Shown in pieces: positions 1 to 9,120 of a stretch of DNA of 64,000 nt (positions within the stretch are counted from its first letter, which is position 1; each line of letters begins with the position of its first letter). The notes under the pieces were generated by a model. That model was not told the DNA's origin. It did no database searches and saw only the letters and a list, made by a program, of their open reading frames with translations. The stretch comes from G963667975 sp963677395 (GTDB taxonomy: Bacteria > Bacteroidota > Bacteroidia > Bacteroidales > G963667975): positions 1,736,001-1,800,000 of the forward strand of contig OY781965.2 in assembly GCA_963677395.2 (NCBI GenBank), in the 5' to 3' direction. Made by a program: the position numbers and the translations under genes.

Positions 1-251
1 TTTTGAAAGAAAATCCTCGTGTAAAAGTTGAAATTCAGGGACATACTGATGATGTAGGTGAAGATAAAGCCAATTTGATTTTGTCTGATAATCGTGCGAA
101 AGCAGTTTATGAATATATGATTACCCGAAACATATCTCCTTTACGGTTGAGCTATAAAGGATATGGTGAAACTAAACCGATAGCAAGCAATCAGACAGAA
201 GAGGGTAAAGCTAAAAATCGCAGAACTGTATTCGTGATCAAAAGCAAATAA
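1..251 (+). CDS. OmpA-family protein, C-terminal part (5' end outside window)
   Basis: Only the last ~82 residues are present; the reading frame is open to the window edge. The fragment matches the OmpA-like peptidoglycan-binding domain: GHTDDVG near its start, then the NRAKAVYEYM helix, the YGETKPIA segment and the closing KNRRTVFVI. In this family the domain grips the peptidoglycan and ties an outer-membrane barrel or lipoprotein to the wall. The N-terminal part cannot be seen, so whether this is a barrel porin, a lipoprotein or a TPR/OmpA protein is unknown. A strong hairpin terminator follows 7 bases after the stop. Confidence 0.9.
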   Translation, partial: LKENPRVKVEIQGHTDDVGEDKANLILSDNRAKAVYEYMITRNISPLRLSYKGYGETKPIASNQTEEGKAKNRRTVFVIKSK

Positions 252-257
252 GCAGAC

Positions 258-294
258 AAAAAAAGCCTGTTTCAGTATTGGAACAGGCTTTTTT
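258..294. terminator. Bidirectional intrinsic terminator between the OmpA gene and mpl
   Basis: A 14-bp stem with one wobble mismatch (AAAAGCCTGTTTCA paired with TGGAACAGGCTTTT) has an A-run on one side and a T-run on the other. It can therefore end transcription from both convergent genes. Confidence 0.85.
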
Positions 295-302
295 GTAATT
301 AG

Positions 303-1667
303 CTATTTTTTGAGTATTTCTTTTGCCAGTTGTTCAAAGATAATGCCATCAAAATTTCCGGAACTCATCAGTAAAAGATTGCGGTTGCCCCAGTCGGTTG
401 AAAGTAGTTTACCCACAAGTTCGGGCGAACTATTGAATACAGTTAAATCATTGCGTCCGAAAGCTTGTTTAACTTCATCTATGGTGATAGCTTCCAGCTT
501 TTTGTGCTCAATTGTGGCCGGGTTGAAATAAACACAGGCTTCATCTGCCAGATTCATACAATCTTTATATTCTGATAAAAATTTCTTATTGAGGCTGCTA
601 AAGGTATGTAATTCGAGACAAGCGGTTAAAATGCGGTTGGGATATTGTTCTTTTACGGCTGTAATGGTAGCTTTTAGTTTCGATGGAGAATGCGCAAAAT
701 CTTTATAAATAGCTGTAGTATCACTTTTGTCAACCAGTTCGAGTCGTTTGGAAGCACCTGTAAAAGTACTGATGGCATTCAGAAAATCTTCATCTATGAT
801 ATTTAGTTCCCGGCAAACCTTCCACGCTCCACAAAGATTGGTAAGATTATGCTTCCCGAAAATATGTAAGGGGTATTTAATGCCATTATGAATGATAAAT
901 GTCATTTCGTTATTTATTTCGTAGGAAGGAATATCATATCCTTCTACTTTTATTTTTCGTTGAGTATTCAGCGCTACCTCACGGGTAATTTCATCGGTAT
1001 TGTTGTAAAGTAAAACACCATCATCTGTAATCAGATTGGCAAAAATGCGGAATTGCTCCACATAATTATCAAATGTGGGAAATACATTGATGTGATCCCA
1101 GGCAATTCCGTTAATAAGTCCGATGTTGGGTTTGTAAAGATGAAACTTTGGACGGCGATCGATAGGTGAGGTGAGATATTCGTCGCCTTCGAGGATCATG
1201 ATATGGGCATTTTCGCTTAGTTTTACCATTACATCGAAACCCTGAAGCTGAGCTCCCACCATGTAATCGGTTGGGATGTTTAGTTTATTTAATACGTGGA
1301 TAATCATGGATGTAATGGTTGTTTTCCCGTGACTTCCTCCAATTACAACACGAAGCTTGTCTTTCGATTGTTCGTAAAGATATTCGGGATAGGAGTAGAT
1401 TTTAATGCCAAGTTCCTGTGCACGGATTAGTTCAGGATTATCCTGACGGGCGTGCATCCCAAGAATTACAGCATCGAGATCAGTGGTGATTTTATCCGGA
1501 TTCCAGCCAATAGTATCGGGCAAGAGATTATATTTCTGTAAACGGCTTTTAGAAGGTTCGAAAACCTCGTCATCGGAGCCGGTGACATTGTATCCTTTTA
1601 AATGTAAGGCAATTGCGAGATTGTGCATGGCGCTTCCACCAATAGCAATAAAGTGAATCCGTTTCAT
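303..1667 (-). CDS. mpl: UDP-N-acetylmuramate:L-alanyl-gamma-D-glutamyl-meso-diaminopimelate ligase
   Basis: This cytoplasmic Mur-ligase relative re-attaches recycled tripeptide to UDP-MurNAc in peptidoglycan recycling. The 454-residue protein opens with a MurC/Mpl-type N-terminal domain (IHFIAIGGSAMHNLA). It has the Mpl-type MHARQDNPEL segment at 71-80 and the ATP-binding loop GGSHGKTT at about 110-117. The central and C-terminal Mur-ligase domains follow. Mpl rather than MurC is chosen for the MHAR motif and the length. The start at MKRIHF is preferred over a longer frame because a TATCTTTG promoter-like element lies within that extension. It stands alone, convergent with the OmpA gene. Confidence 0.9.
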   Translation of the reverse strand: MKRIHFIAIGGSAMHNLAIALHLKGYNVTGSDDEVFEPSKSRLQKYNLLPDTIGWNPDKITTDLDAVILGMHARQDNPELIRAQELGIKIYSYPEYLYEQSKDKLRVVIGGSHGKTTITSMIIHVLNKLNIPTDYMVGAQLQGFDVMVKLSENAHIMILEGDEYLTSPIDRRPKFHLYKPNIGLINGIAWDHINVFPTFDNYVEQFRIFANLITDDGVLLYNNTDEITREVALNTQRKIKVEGYDIPSYEINNEMTFIIHNGIKYPLHIFGKHNLTNLCGAWKVCRELNIIDEDFLNAISTFTGASKRLELVDKSDTTAIYKDFAHSPSKLKATITAVKEQYPNRILTACLELHTFSSLNKKFLSEYKDCMNLADEACVYFNPATIEHKKLEAITIDEVKQAFGRNDLTVFNSSPELVGKLLSTDWGNRNLLLMSSGNFDGIIFEQLAKEILKK

Positions 1668-1682
1668 GTAGTCGTTTTTTTT

Positions 1683-1690
1683 CAAAGATA
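1683..1690 (-). promoter_or_regulatory. Putative -7 promoter element for mpl
   Basis: On the minus strand this reads TATCTTTG, fitting the Bacteroidota -7 consensus TAnnTTTG, 16 bases before the chosen mpl start. I see no clear -33 element at the expected spacing. Confidence 0.4.
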
Positions 1691-2033
1691 GAATTTTTTT
1701 TAGCCACAAAAGCTCAAAATAGATGAATAATCAGAATTGAATAAAAAATGGAAGATGCTAAATAGTAAAGGAAGCTTGATGAAATTTAATATTCTGATAA
1801 TATTTGGTTACAAATTGAATAATAATGAGTTAAATAATATGAGTTAGGATCGCCTTTAGAAATCGCCAGAATAAACTATCTTGTCAATAAACCAGTTGTT
1901 ATTTTTGATACCTGCACTTTCGAGATTGTACTACTTGATATTTAAAATCATTCTGAAACTTTGTAACTACAATCGTAAATCATTTTATTTTAGCTTTGCA
2001 AAAGCGTTATTTATTTAATCAAAAAGTAAGTGT
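1691..2033. other. Intergenic region between divergent mpl and the SdpI-family gene
   Basis: The stretch is AT-rich and I find no credible coding frame or RNA gene. At 1991-1998 lies TAGCTTTG, a TAnnTTTG-type -7 element placed 35 bases before the next start codon. It is the likely promoter of the SdpI-family gene. Confidence 0.4.
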
Positions 2034-2351
2034 ATGATAAATTCATTTTCGATAATAGCGATTGTGTTATTCATTTTTGGGATGATTATGATTTTATTTC
2101 CTCCAAAATTTGGAAGCAAAACTTTTGGAATCAGAATGAATAGTACGTTGCGTAGTGAGGAAACCTGGATGTATGGGCAGATGATTTATGCAGTATTGAT
2201 TTTAACTGTTGCAATAATACATGGAGTGATGGGTCTTTTGAAGCAGTTATTACATATTCAGAGTTATTATGGAATGTTTATTATTCTGCTCTTTTGGCTT
2301 GGATCACGCAAGTTGATAGATTGGATGATTAACCGCAGATTTCCGGAATAA
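2034..2351 (+). CDS. SdpI-family integral membrane protein
   Basis: A 105-residue protein with three hydrophobic segments (about 5-22, 50-66 and 78-95). After the first helix it carries FGIRMNSTLRSEETWMYGQ, which matches the SdpI/YhfL family signature (GxRxxxTxxSEETW). In Bacillus, SdpI gives immunity to the SdpC toxin, but most Bacteroidota members are stand-alone and of unknown role; no toxin gene is next to this one. It is shorter than Bacillus SdpI and corresponds to the conserved core domain only. Confidence 0.75.
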   Translation: MINSFSIIAIVLFIFGMIMILFPPKFGSKTFGIRMNSTLRSEETWMYGQMIYAVLILTVAIIHGVMGLLKQLLHIQSYYGMFIILLFWLGSRKLIDWMINRRFPE

Positions 2352-2589
2352 GTACTTCTTTGTAACCCGCTGTTTCAATTGTTGTCTTGGCATAATTCAG
2401 AGAGCAAAGTTATTTTTATTGCGCAAAAGCAGATGATATATTGCTGTATTCGATTGAGTATTACGCAAAAATAAGTAAAGGATTGATAAGATAAGAAGAA
2501 ATAGAATAGTAAACAGTATTTCGATAATTTCAGAAATAAAATGGGTTGGGTGTAACTATATCAGAATGATGTGGCGATTTTAAAAACGA

Positions 2590-2632
2590 AAAAAGAGTTG
2601 TCCGATAAATTTCAGACAACTCCTCTTTTTTA
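2590..2632. terminator. Intrinsic terminator between the SdpI-family gene and satP
   Basis: The stem GAGTTGTC...GACAACTC is flanked by A-rich and T-rich runs on both sides. It lies about 16 bases past the satP stop on the minus strand and can also end the plus-strand transcript. The rest of 2352-2589 shows no gene. Confidence 0.8.
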
Positions 2633-2647
2633 TTTTTTCTTTAGTGC

Positions 2648-3229
2648 TTAACGAATCGGGAGAATTTCTTTTCCACGGGTTGTGTTAATCACGGTTGCCA
2701 GTGCAATGTAAAGAGCGAGTGAACCGCAAATTACTCCATCAATTCCACCTATGAGTTTGATGGTTTCATTGCCTGTGAAATCAGCTGCTGCCAGCAAAAA
2801 GAACAGTAAGGCTACTGTTGCAAATAATACCTGCGTCATTTTGTTCATGTCGAATGTAGCAATCCATAATCCTATTGAGAAAATTCCCCAGAGAGTAAGG
2901 AACCAACCCATTGAAATTGGAGTTGGAGCTTCGCCTAAGCCAAGTTTTGGTAACATCTGAAGGGCAATCAGGATAATCCAGAATAATCCATAAGAGCTGA
3001 AGGCTACAGTGCCGAATAAGTTGTTCTTGCGCCATTCCATCTTGCCAGCAACAGCCTGTGCTAATCCTCCGAAGAAGATTCCCATAGCCATAATCATGCT
3101 GTCCATTCCGAAAAGTCCAACATTGTGTAGGTTTAATAATAAAGTAGTCATTCCAAAACCGCATAATCCCAGCGGAGCAGGATTTGCAGTCGAATCCATT
3201 AAACGGATGTTCTCTGTTCTTTCGTCCAT
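2648..3229 (-). CDS. satP: Acetate/succinate transporter of the GPR1/FUN34/YaaH family
   Basis: A 193-residue polytopic inner-membrane protein with six predicted hydrophobic helices. The family signature NPAPLGLCGFG is at about 16-26. Members such as E. coli SatP move acetate and succinate with protons, and the same channel family includes homologues that pass other small carboxylates, so the substrate is inferred. The length is typical of the family. It appears to be monocistronic, with a terminator just downstream. Confidence 0.88.
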   Translation of the reverse strand: MDERTENIRLMDSTANPAPLGLCGFGMTTLLLNLHNVGLFGMDSMIMAMGIFFGGLAQAVAGKMEWRKNNLFGTVAFSSYGLFWIILIALQMLPKLGLGEAPTPISMGWFLTLWGIFSIGLWIATFDMNKMTQVLFATVALLFFLLAAADFTGNETIKLIGGIDGVICGSLALYIALATVINTTRGKEILPIR

Positions 3230-3275
3230 TGTTTCTGTTCTTGTTTTATTTATTTGGTGAATACTAAGTTTTTGA

Positions 3276-3301
3276 GCAAAAAGCCTGAGAAGGCTCAGGG
3301 T
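3276..3301 (-). terminator. Intrinsic terminator of rlmD
   Basis: On the minus strand the stem CCTGAG-CCTT-CTCAGG is followed by CTTTTT, directly after the rlmD stop codon. Confidence 0.7.
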
Positions 3302-3302
3302 G

Positions 3303-4730
3303 TTATTTTTGGATCAGTAATGCGACATTTTCCACATGATGGGTGTGTGGAAACATATCTACAGGCTGAATTTTTGCCAAACGATAATCCGTAGAAAGTA
3401 AAGCTATATCACGAGCCTGAGTGGCAGGATTACAACTCACATATACAATGCGTTGCGGGGCACAGGCGAGAATTTGGGCAATTACTTTATCATGCATCCC
3501 GGCGCGTGGCGGGTCTGTGATGATTACATCGGGTTTGCCATTTGCTGCAATAAATTCTTCGGTAAGAACCTTGGCCATATCACCGGCATAGAAAACCATA
3601 TTGTTGTACCCGTTTTCGGCAGCATTAATGCGAGCATCAGCAACAGCAGGTTCTACGTATTCGATACCTACAACCTTTTGAGCATTCTCGGCTACATAAC
3701 AGGCAATAGTTCCGGTTCCGGTGTAAAGGTCGTACACAACCTCGTTTCCTGTCAACGCTGCGAATTCTGCTGCAACATGATACAGTTTTGCTGCCTGTCT
3801 GGAATTTGTCTGGTAAAACGAAACCGGACTTACTTTGAATTTGAGCTTTTCCGCCGGATTATTAAATCGTGGCAATGTTTCAAGCATGTCGGGTTTGCCG
3901 CTGAAGAGACGAATCTCCACATCCTGTAAAGTGTCATTGCGTTTGTTGTTGATGGCATAATAGAGCGAGGTGATTTGTGGAAACTGCTGACGGATATGTT
4001 CCATCATCGGAATAATCACTTCCGGAATATCTTCTTTAAATACTAAGAGTATCAGCCAGTCGTTTTCGATAGAATTGCGGATGATGAGGTTACGCAGCAT
4101 ACCATCCCAGTTGCGGGCATCGTAAAAGCTTATTTCATGCTCCAGTGCATAACGTTTTATTTCCAGACGAATCTGATTGGAAAGTTCATCCTGCAGATAG
4201 CAGTTTCGAATATTCAGAACTTTGTCGAAACGTTCAGGAACGTGGAATCCTAAAGCATTGTTTTCAGGGTCATCGGCTTCTAAGCGAGGTTCGTTATAGG
4301 TAAACCAGCGCTTGCTCGAAAAAGCAAAATCAAGTTTATTCCGATAGTATTGAATGCGCTCGGAAAGAATAATCGGTAAGGTTTCTTCAGGTGTTACTTT
4401 GCCAATATGTTTAAATGCATCGGTAACCTGTTTCTCTTTGTAAAATCCCTGCCACTTGTAATTCATGCCCTGCCAGCGACAGCCTCCACATACTCCAAAA
4501 TGTTCGCAAAAAGCATCTACACGTTTTTCGGAATATTTGTGGAATCGGATAGCATTGCCTTCTCCGAAGTTGCGTTTCTTTTTGTAGAGCTCAATGTCCA
4601 CGATATCGCCCGGAACAACAAAGGGAACGAACACAACCATGTCGTTCACTTTTGCAATACATTTTCCTTCAGCACCGGCATCAATAATCTCTATGCTTTC
4701 GAGAACTGGATAGGTTTTACGAGGTTTCAT
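3303..4730 (-). CDS. rlmD: 23S rRNA (uracil-5-)-methyltransferase, RlmD/RumA type
   Basis: SAM-dependent enzyme that makes 5-methyluridine in 23S rRNA. The 475-residue protein has an N-terminal TRAM-like RNA-binding part (about 8-65) and an iron-sulfur cluster motif with Cys75, Cys81 and Cys84 (CEHFGVCGGC), plus a later Cys. The SAM fold carries DLYTGTGTIACYVA, the DPPRAGMH motif and the catalytic nucleophile in VSCNPATQARD (about Cys433). The paralogues TrmA and RlmC differ in domain content; the family is certain, the exact uridine is not. Stand-alone gene with its own terminator. Confidence 0.88.
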   Translation of the reverse strand: MKPRKTYPVLESIEIIDAGAEGKCIAKVNDMVVFVPFVVPGDIVDIELYKKKRNFGEGNAIRFHKYSEKRVDAFCEHFGVCGGCRWQGMNYKWQGFYKEKQVTDAFKHIGKVTPEETLPIILSERIQYYRNKLDFAFSSKRWFTYNEPRLEADDPENNALGFHVPERFDKVLNIRNCYLQDELSNQIRLEIKRYALEHEISFYDARNWDGMLRNLIIRNSIENDWLILLVFKEDIPEVIIPMMEHIRQQFPQITSLYYAINNKRNDTLQDVEIRLFSGKPDMLETLPRFNNPAEKLKFKVSPVSFYQTNSRQAAKLYHVAAEFAALTGNEVVYDLYTGTGTIACYVAENAQKVVGIEYVEPAVADARINAAENGYNNMVFYAGDMAKVLTEEFIAANGKPDVIITDPPRAGMHDKVIAQILACAPQRIVYVSCNPATQARDIALLSTDYRLAKIQPVDMFPHTHHVENVALLIQK

Positions 4731-5228
4731 GTGCTATTTTTATAAGTGTTTAATTGTTACATGGAATGTCCATGCTATGATTGTCGGTTTGGGTGCAATT
4801 TTTGTTTGTGGGCATTTCATCTGATAACAAAGATTAGTGAAAATAATTTGCTAACCGGAAAAATTTCAAATACAAATTCTCAATACTGATTAGAGGTAAG
4901 GAATGCCCAATTGCTATTTCGCCTTTTGCCCTTTAACTTACCTGTTAATCGGTATTATAGTGTCATTGGATTTTAATAAGCTATAACCTTTTCCAGAATT
5001 AACAAAGTGCAAAAGTACCAGTTTTTCTTGAATTTAGAAAAAGGAGATGCTCTGAGGTTTGTAACACTTCAAAATAGAAATCGCCCGTGAGTTTTTACGA
5101 GCGATTATCAATTATAGAAATATGAATTAATTTACAGATGATAATATAATGAAGATCCTGCTTTCTCGATGTGTTTGTCCAATAATTATTTAATTATCAA
5201 GCTGCTTAGAGGGCTGATGTCAGAAAAC
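4731..5228. other. Intergenic region upstream of rlmD and downstream of mobA
   Basis: About 500 bases without a convincing frame. A minus-strand TACTTTTG element at 5010-5017 could be a distant rlmD promoter. An imperfect 8-bp hairpin at 5081-5104 (TCGCCCGT with ACGAGCGA, one mismatch) could end the kinase-mobA transcript, but its T-run is poor. I see no tRNA or small RNA that I can support. Confidence 0.35.
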
Positions 5229-5828
5229 TTAGGTGTATCTTGATTCGTGAATATGTTGTTGGTATTCGGAAAGGGAGTTGATGTTTATAACATAATTTTG
5301 TTCACTTTCGTCGAGTTCGAAGTTGTGAATATTGGACATGTAAAAGAAATCGCGAATTGCCGGAAATTGACTGAAACGCAATACTTTCTCTATATTTCTT
5401 TTTGTGGTTTGTGAATAAATGGCATGCAATGGTTCTATTTCTCCATTATTCAGAGGCATCAAAACATCTGGTTTGTATTCCTGAAACAAATTAATCATCT
5501 TTTCGATAAGCGATCGTTGTACGTAAGGCATATCACAAGCCAGGATGAATACAGCAGAGCCTTTGCATTTGTTGAGAGCAGTGTAAATTCCGGCAAGTGG
5601 ACCGGCATCATTGAATAAATCTTCGGTTATAATAAAATTACTGAAGTCTTTGAATTCGTCTTTTCGGTTTGTTATCAGGAGTTTGTCGTCGAATAACGAT
5701 TCAATTTGCTCAACCATTTTGTGCAAAAAGGTATGATTCTCTATCGGTAACAAAGCTTTATTTACTGAATTGAAGCGTGTGCTTTTTCCTCCGGCTAAAA
5801 TTGCCAGAGAAATGTCATGATTAATCAT
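5229..5828 (-). CDS. mobA: Molybdenum cofactor guanylyltransferase
   Basis: MobA attaches GMP to molybdopterin to make the guanine dinucleotide cofactor. The 199-residue protein begins SLAILAGGKSTRFNSVNKALL, the nucleotide-binding signature LAGG-x-S-x-R. It has ILACDMPYV at about 95-103, where the Asp binds metal. Usual MobA proteins have RMGxDK at the signature; here it is RFNSVNK, so the substrate base or acceptor could differ. Its start overlaps the stop of the upstream hybrid kinase by four bases (ATGA), implying translational coupling. No other molybdenum cofactor genes are in view. Confidence 0.8.
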   Translation of the reverse strand: MINHDISLAILAGGKSTRFNSVNKALLPIENHTFLHKMVEQIESLFDDKLLITNRKDEFKDFSNFIITEDLFNDAGPLAGIYTALNKCKGSAVFILACDMPYVQRSLIEKMINLFQEYKPDVLMPLNNGEIEPLHAIYSQTTKRNIEKVLRFSQFPAIRDFFYMSNIHNFELDESEQNYVININSLSEYQQHIHESRYT

Positions 5829-7210
5829 GTGGCAAATGTTTTAAGTGACTGAATCAATTCCATTGGCTTCACAGGTTTTATGATATAGTCATTAAACCCG
5901 GCTTCGATACATTTTTGTTTTTCATTTTCGTGTGCAAAGGCAGAAACTCCAATCAGAATGGTTTCTTTGTCTTTTTTTCGAATTTCTTTTGCAACATCCA
6001 TCCCGTTCAATACCGGAAGTAAAAGGTCGAGTATGATAATATCAGGTTTATGTTTTTGATATTGTTGAATACCATCATTCCCATCCAGAGCCCAGAGAAT
6101 ATTGGCATGAGAATTTTTAAGAAGTTCATAGAGATATTCATAGCAGTAATCGATATCTTCGACAATCAGGATGGTTTTTCCGGTTAAATCGGGTATTTGC
6201 CTGCGTATATTTGTTAATTCATCCTCATCAAATTTAGGCTGTACTATAGGAATTGAGAAGCTAAATACCGAGCCTGTTTTGTGAGAAGATTCGACCCATA
6301 TTTTCCCGTTCATTAACCCAACCCATCCTTTTGCAATTGAAAGTCCCAGACCGAAACCATGCAGCTTATCAGGATTTGAATGTTCGATTGTATTAAAGCT
6401 CTGGAAAATTTTCCCGTGCTGAGCTTGAGGAATACCCACTCCTTCGTCGCTTACAGAAAAACAAATTTCGCTTTTGCTTTGTATTTGTGCTGAAATGATG
6501 ATTTTTCCTTTTTCGGAATACTTTAGTGCGTTGTGAATCAGAATCATTAATATGTGCCGAAGTTTGCTCTCATCTGCATATATTTCGCAATGATCATCGG
6601 GTACATTGTTTTTTACATCAATTACTACATTTCCTTTATTCAAATCCAACTGAAGATTAAGCGAAGTCTGGTAAACGCTTTGCATGATATTTTTAAGATT
6701 ACAATTTGTTGGATTAAGTTTTACTGCATTTACTTCAAGTTGTGATAATTCTATGATGCTGTTGATTGTAGATAAAAGCTGCTGACTGTTTTGTAAAACA
6801 TGATCAGTATAATCTGTACGTTCTTTTTTTGTGATTCCACTATCGTTTAAAAGTTCACTAAAGCCAATAATTCCATTGAGTGGAGTTCTTATTTCATGTG
6901 AAATATTTGCAAGAAATGCGTTTTTCAGCTTTTCAGCTTCTTCAGCTTTTTTTCGTGCAGCCGAAAGTTCTTGTTCAATACGGTTTCGTCTGGTGGTATC
7001 TTTGTGTATCAAGACATAGAGTAACGTTGCGGTAATAACAATGAAAAACCATCCTTTATATGTTTGAATCAGGGTTATTGTTTCCGGGTCAGCACTTTCA
7101 TTATTCACCATAAGCACAAATTTGTCGGAGAACAAAATCCATAGAAAACCTGCAATAAAATAAAATATCACGATTTTATATTCTAGTGCGATTTTAATTT
7201 TTAGTTTCAT
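5825..7210 (-). CDS. Membrane hybrid histidine kinase with C-terminal receiver
   Basis: A 461-residue two-component protein. Two membrane helices lie near the N-terminus (about 10-30 and 52-70) with only a short loop between them. A coiled stretch follows, then HisKA with the phosphorylated His in NISHEIRTPLNG, HATPase_c with N-box HILMILIHNALKYSEKG and GFGLGLSIAKG, and a receiver (TILIVEDIDY; phospho-acceptor Asp in IIILDLLLPVLNG; Lys in YIIKPVKP). There is no large sensor domain, so the signal is probably sensed in the membrane or through a partner. The gene is first in a two-gene unit with mobA. Output partner unknown. Confidence 0.9.
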   Translation of the reverse strand: MKLKIKIALEYKIVIFYFIAGFLWILFSDKFVLMVNNESADPETITLIQTYKGWFFIVITATLLYVLIHKDTTRRNRIEQELSAARKKAEEAEKLKNAFLANISHEIRTPLNGIIGFSELLNDSGITKKERTDYTDHVLQNSQQLLSTINSIIELSQLEVNAVKLNPTNCNLKNIMQSVYQTSLNLQLDLNKGNVVIDVKNNVPDDHCEIYADESKLRHILMILIHNALKYSEKGKIIISAQIQSKSEICFSVSDEGVGIPQAQHGKIFQSFNTIEHSNPDKLHGFGLGLSIAKGWVGLMNGKIWVESSHKTGSVFSFSIPIVQPKFDEDELTNIRRQIPDLTGKTILIVEDIDYCYEYLYELLKNSHANILWALDGNDGIQQYQKHKPDIIILDLLLPVLNGMDVAKEIRKKDKETILIGVSAFAHENEKQKCIEAGFNDYIIKPVKPMELIQSLKTFAT

Positions 7211-7415
7211 ATCAGAAAAATTAAAAGAAACATACTCGAATAAAATACTTCCAGAAGGATGATATTCATAGCGGTAAACATAATTTTGTCTTTCTGTAAG
7301 TCCCGAAAAACAAATATACGATCTCTGAAACGTTAATTTGCAATTTAACAGTTTTTCTATTACAGAAAAGCATTGATAATCCTTTATAATTGAAGTTTAG
7401 CTGACAGAGAATCCT

Positions 7416-7423
7416 TACTTTTG
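7416..7423 (+). promoter_or_regulatory. Putative -7 promoter element for hutH
   Basis: TACTTTTG matches TAnnTTTG and lies 25 bases before the hutH start. A -33 TTTG at the usual spacing is not evident. Confidence 0.45.
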
Positions 7424-7448
7424 CGTTCTGAAACAGAATTGAAATGCT

Positions 7449-8936
7449 ATGGAAAAACATTTAATCAACCCTGAGTGGATCGATTTTAAAACTATTCAAA
7501 ACATAATTGAACGTAATTTTAAGCTGGAACTTTCTGACGAAGCAAAACGCAGAATTGAAAAATGTCGTAACTATCTGGATCATAAAATGGAAACACAGGT
7601 AGAGCCGATTTATGGTATTACTACCGGCTTTGGTTCTTTATGCAATCATTCTATTACCAGAGATCAGTTGGGAACATTGCAAAAGAACTTGGTAATGTCT
7701 CATGCTTGTGGTACGGGTGATGAAGTTCCTTCTGAAATAGTAAAGCTGATGTTGTTGCTTAAAATTCAGTCACTTTCTTATGGAAATTCTGGTGTGCAAC
7801 TTTGTACCGTTGAACGGCTGGTCGATTTTTACAACAGAGATGTTTTACCGGTTGTTTATCAGTTAGGTTCGCTTGGCGCTTCCGGTGATTTATCTCCTTT
7901 GGCTCATATGTGCCTGCCATTATTAGGGTTGGGTGAAGTGAGATTTAACGGAGAAAAGGTTTCGTCAGAAAGTGTTAACCAGAAATTTAACTGGAATCCA
8001 ATTGAATTGCAGTCGAAGGAAGGTCTTGCCTTATTAAATGGAACTCAGTTTATGAGTGCTTATGGAATCTGGTGTGTGATTCAGGCAAACAGGCTGTCAA
8101 AACAGGCTGATATTGTTGGCGCAATTTCATTAGAAGGTTTTGATGGACGTATAGAACCATTTTATCATCCGGTACATGCCATTCGTAACCATACAGGACA
8201 GATTAATACCGCTGAGCATTTTAGAAATTTGCTGGAAGGGAGCGAAATCATTTGTCAGAAAAAGTTACATGTTCAGGATCCTTATTCATTCCGCTGTATT
8301 CCACAGGTACATGGTGCATCAAAAGATGCAATTGGCTACGTAATCAATGTATTCAATAATGAAATTAATGCAGTTACAGATAACCCGACTATTTTTCCGG
8401 ATGAAGATGTGATTGTATCAGCAGGAAATTTTCATGGACAACCGTTGGCTATTGCACTTGATTTTCTTTGTATCGCATTAGCCGAACTGGGAAATATATC
8501 GGAACGCCGTACCTATCAGTTGCTTGCAGGAAAACGTGATTTGCCACCATTCCTTGTTGCAAACCCTGGCTTGAACTCGGGATTTATGATTCCACAATAT
8601 ACTGCAGCATCTATTGTAAACCAGAACAAAATGCTGGCAACACCCTCATCCATTGATTCGATTGAATCTTCGCAAGGACAGGAAGACCATGTAAGTATGG
8701 GGGCAAATGCTGCTACAAAAACATATCGCATAGTACAAAACCTCGAACGTATTCTGGCAATTGAGATCTTTAACGGAACACAGGCGTTGGAATTTCGTCG
8801 TCCGTTACGCTCATCTTCTGCTTTGGAACAGGTTGTTACCGAGTATCGTAAAGCCGTGAGCTTTGTTCAAAATGATCGTATTATGTACACCGAAATTCAG
8901 AAATCTGTTGATTTTCTGAGAGGAATGAAACTGTAG
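7449..8936 (+). CDS. hutH: Histidine ammonia-lyase
   Basis: HutH deaminates histidine to urocanate, the first step of histidine degradation. The 495-residue protein carries the Ala144-Ser145-Gly146 triad (LGSLGASGDLSPLAHM) that cyclises to the MIO electrophile, the catalytic Tyr55 in YGITTGFG, and the C-terminal SQGQEDHVSMG segment. Ser84-His85 in NLVMSHACG is the pair that favours histidine over tyrosine or phenylalanine in this superfamily. No hutU, hutI or ftcD gene is nearby, so the rest of the pathway must lie elsewhere. It has its own promoter-like element and a strong terminator. Confidence 0.9.
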   Translation: MEKHLINPEWIDFKTIQNIIERNFKLELSDEAKRRIEKCRNYLDHKMETQVEPIYGITTGFGSLCNHSITRDQLGTLQKNLVMSHACGTGDEVPSEIVKLMLLLKIQSLSYGNSGVQLCTVERLVDFYNRDVLPVVYQLGSLGASGDLSPLAHMCLPLLGLGEVRFNGEKVSSESVNQKFNWNPIELQSKEGLALLNGTQFMSAYGIWCVIQANRLSKQADIVGAISLEGFDGRIEPFYHPVHAIRNHTGQINTAEHFRNLLEGSEIICQKKLHVQDPYSFRCIPQVHGASKDAIGYVINVFNNEINAVTDNPTIFPDEDVIVSAGNFHGQPLAIALDFLCIALAELGNISERRTYQLLAGKRDLPPFLVANPGLNSGFMIPQYTAASIVNQNKMLATPSSIDSIESSQGQEDHVSMGANAATKTYRIVQNLERILAIEIFNGTQALEFRRPLRSSSALEQVVTEYRKAVSFVQNDRIMYTEIQKSVDFLRGMKL

Positions 8937-8974
8937 TTTTTAACAGGCTCAATCACTATTCGGTGATCCTCACT

Positions 8975-9019
8975 AAAAACAAGGATGGTTTTGGCAAACT
9001 TAACCATCCTTGTTTTTTT
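8975..9019 (+). terminator. Intrinsic terminator of hutH
   Basis: A perfect 14-bp stem (AAACAAGGATGGTT with AACCATCCTTGTTT, 11-base loop) is followed by a T-run. It ends just before repeat locus 1 begins. Confidence 0.9.
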
Positions 9020-9045
9020 AGTTTAAAGCGAATTGATATTGAGGG

Positions 9046-9120
9046 GATTCAAAAACCAAAAATAGGGTTTACACAGTTTTTTGGACAGTACCACCGGCAC
9101 ACGTGAATACTCCCGAATCC
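9046..9120 (+). repeat. Leader end of repeat locus 1
   Basis: About 75 bases, including GGACAGTACCACCGGCACAC and then CGTGAATACTCCCG. They match the reverse complement of 25633-25706 with only a few substitutions and one A-run indel. Conservation outside the tandem units marks this as a defined end of the element. Confidence 0.85.

Noticed and set aside
2781..3164. 127-codon frame inside satP on the same strand
   Set aside because: Shadow frame of satP, which has clear family motifs.
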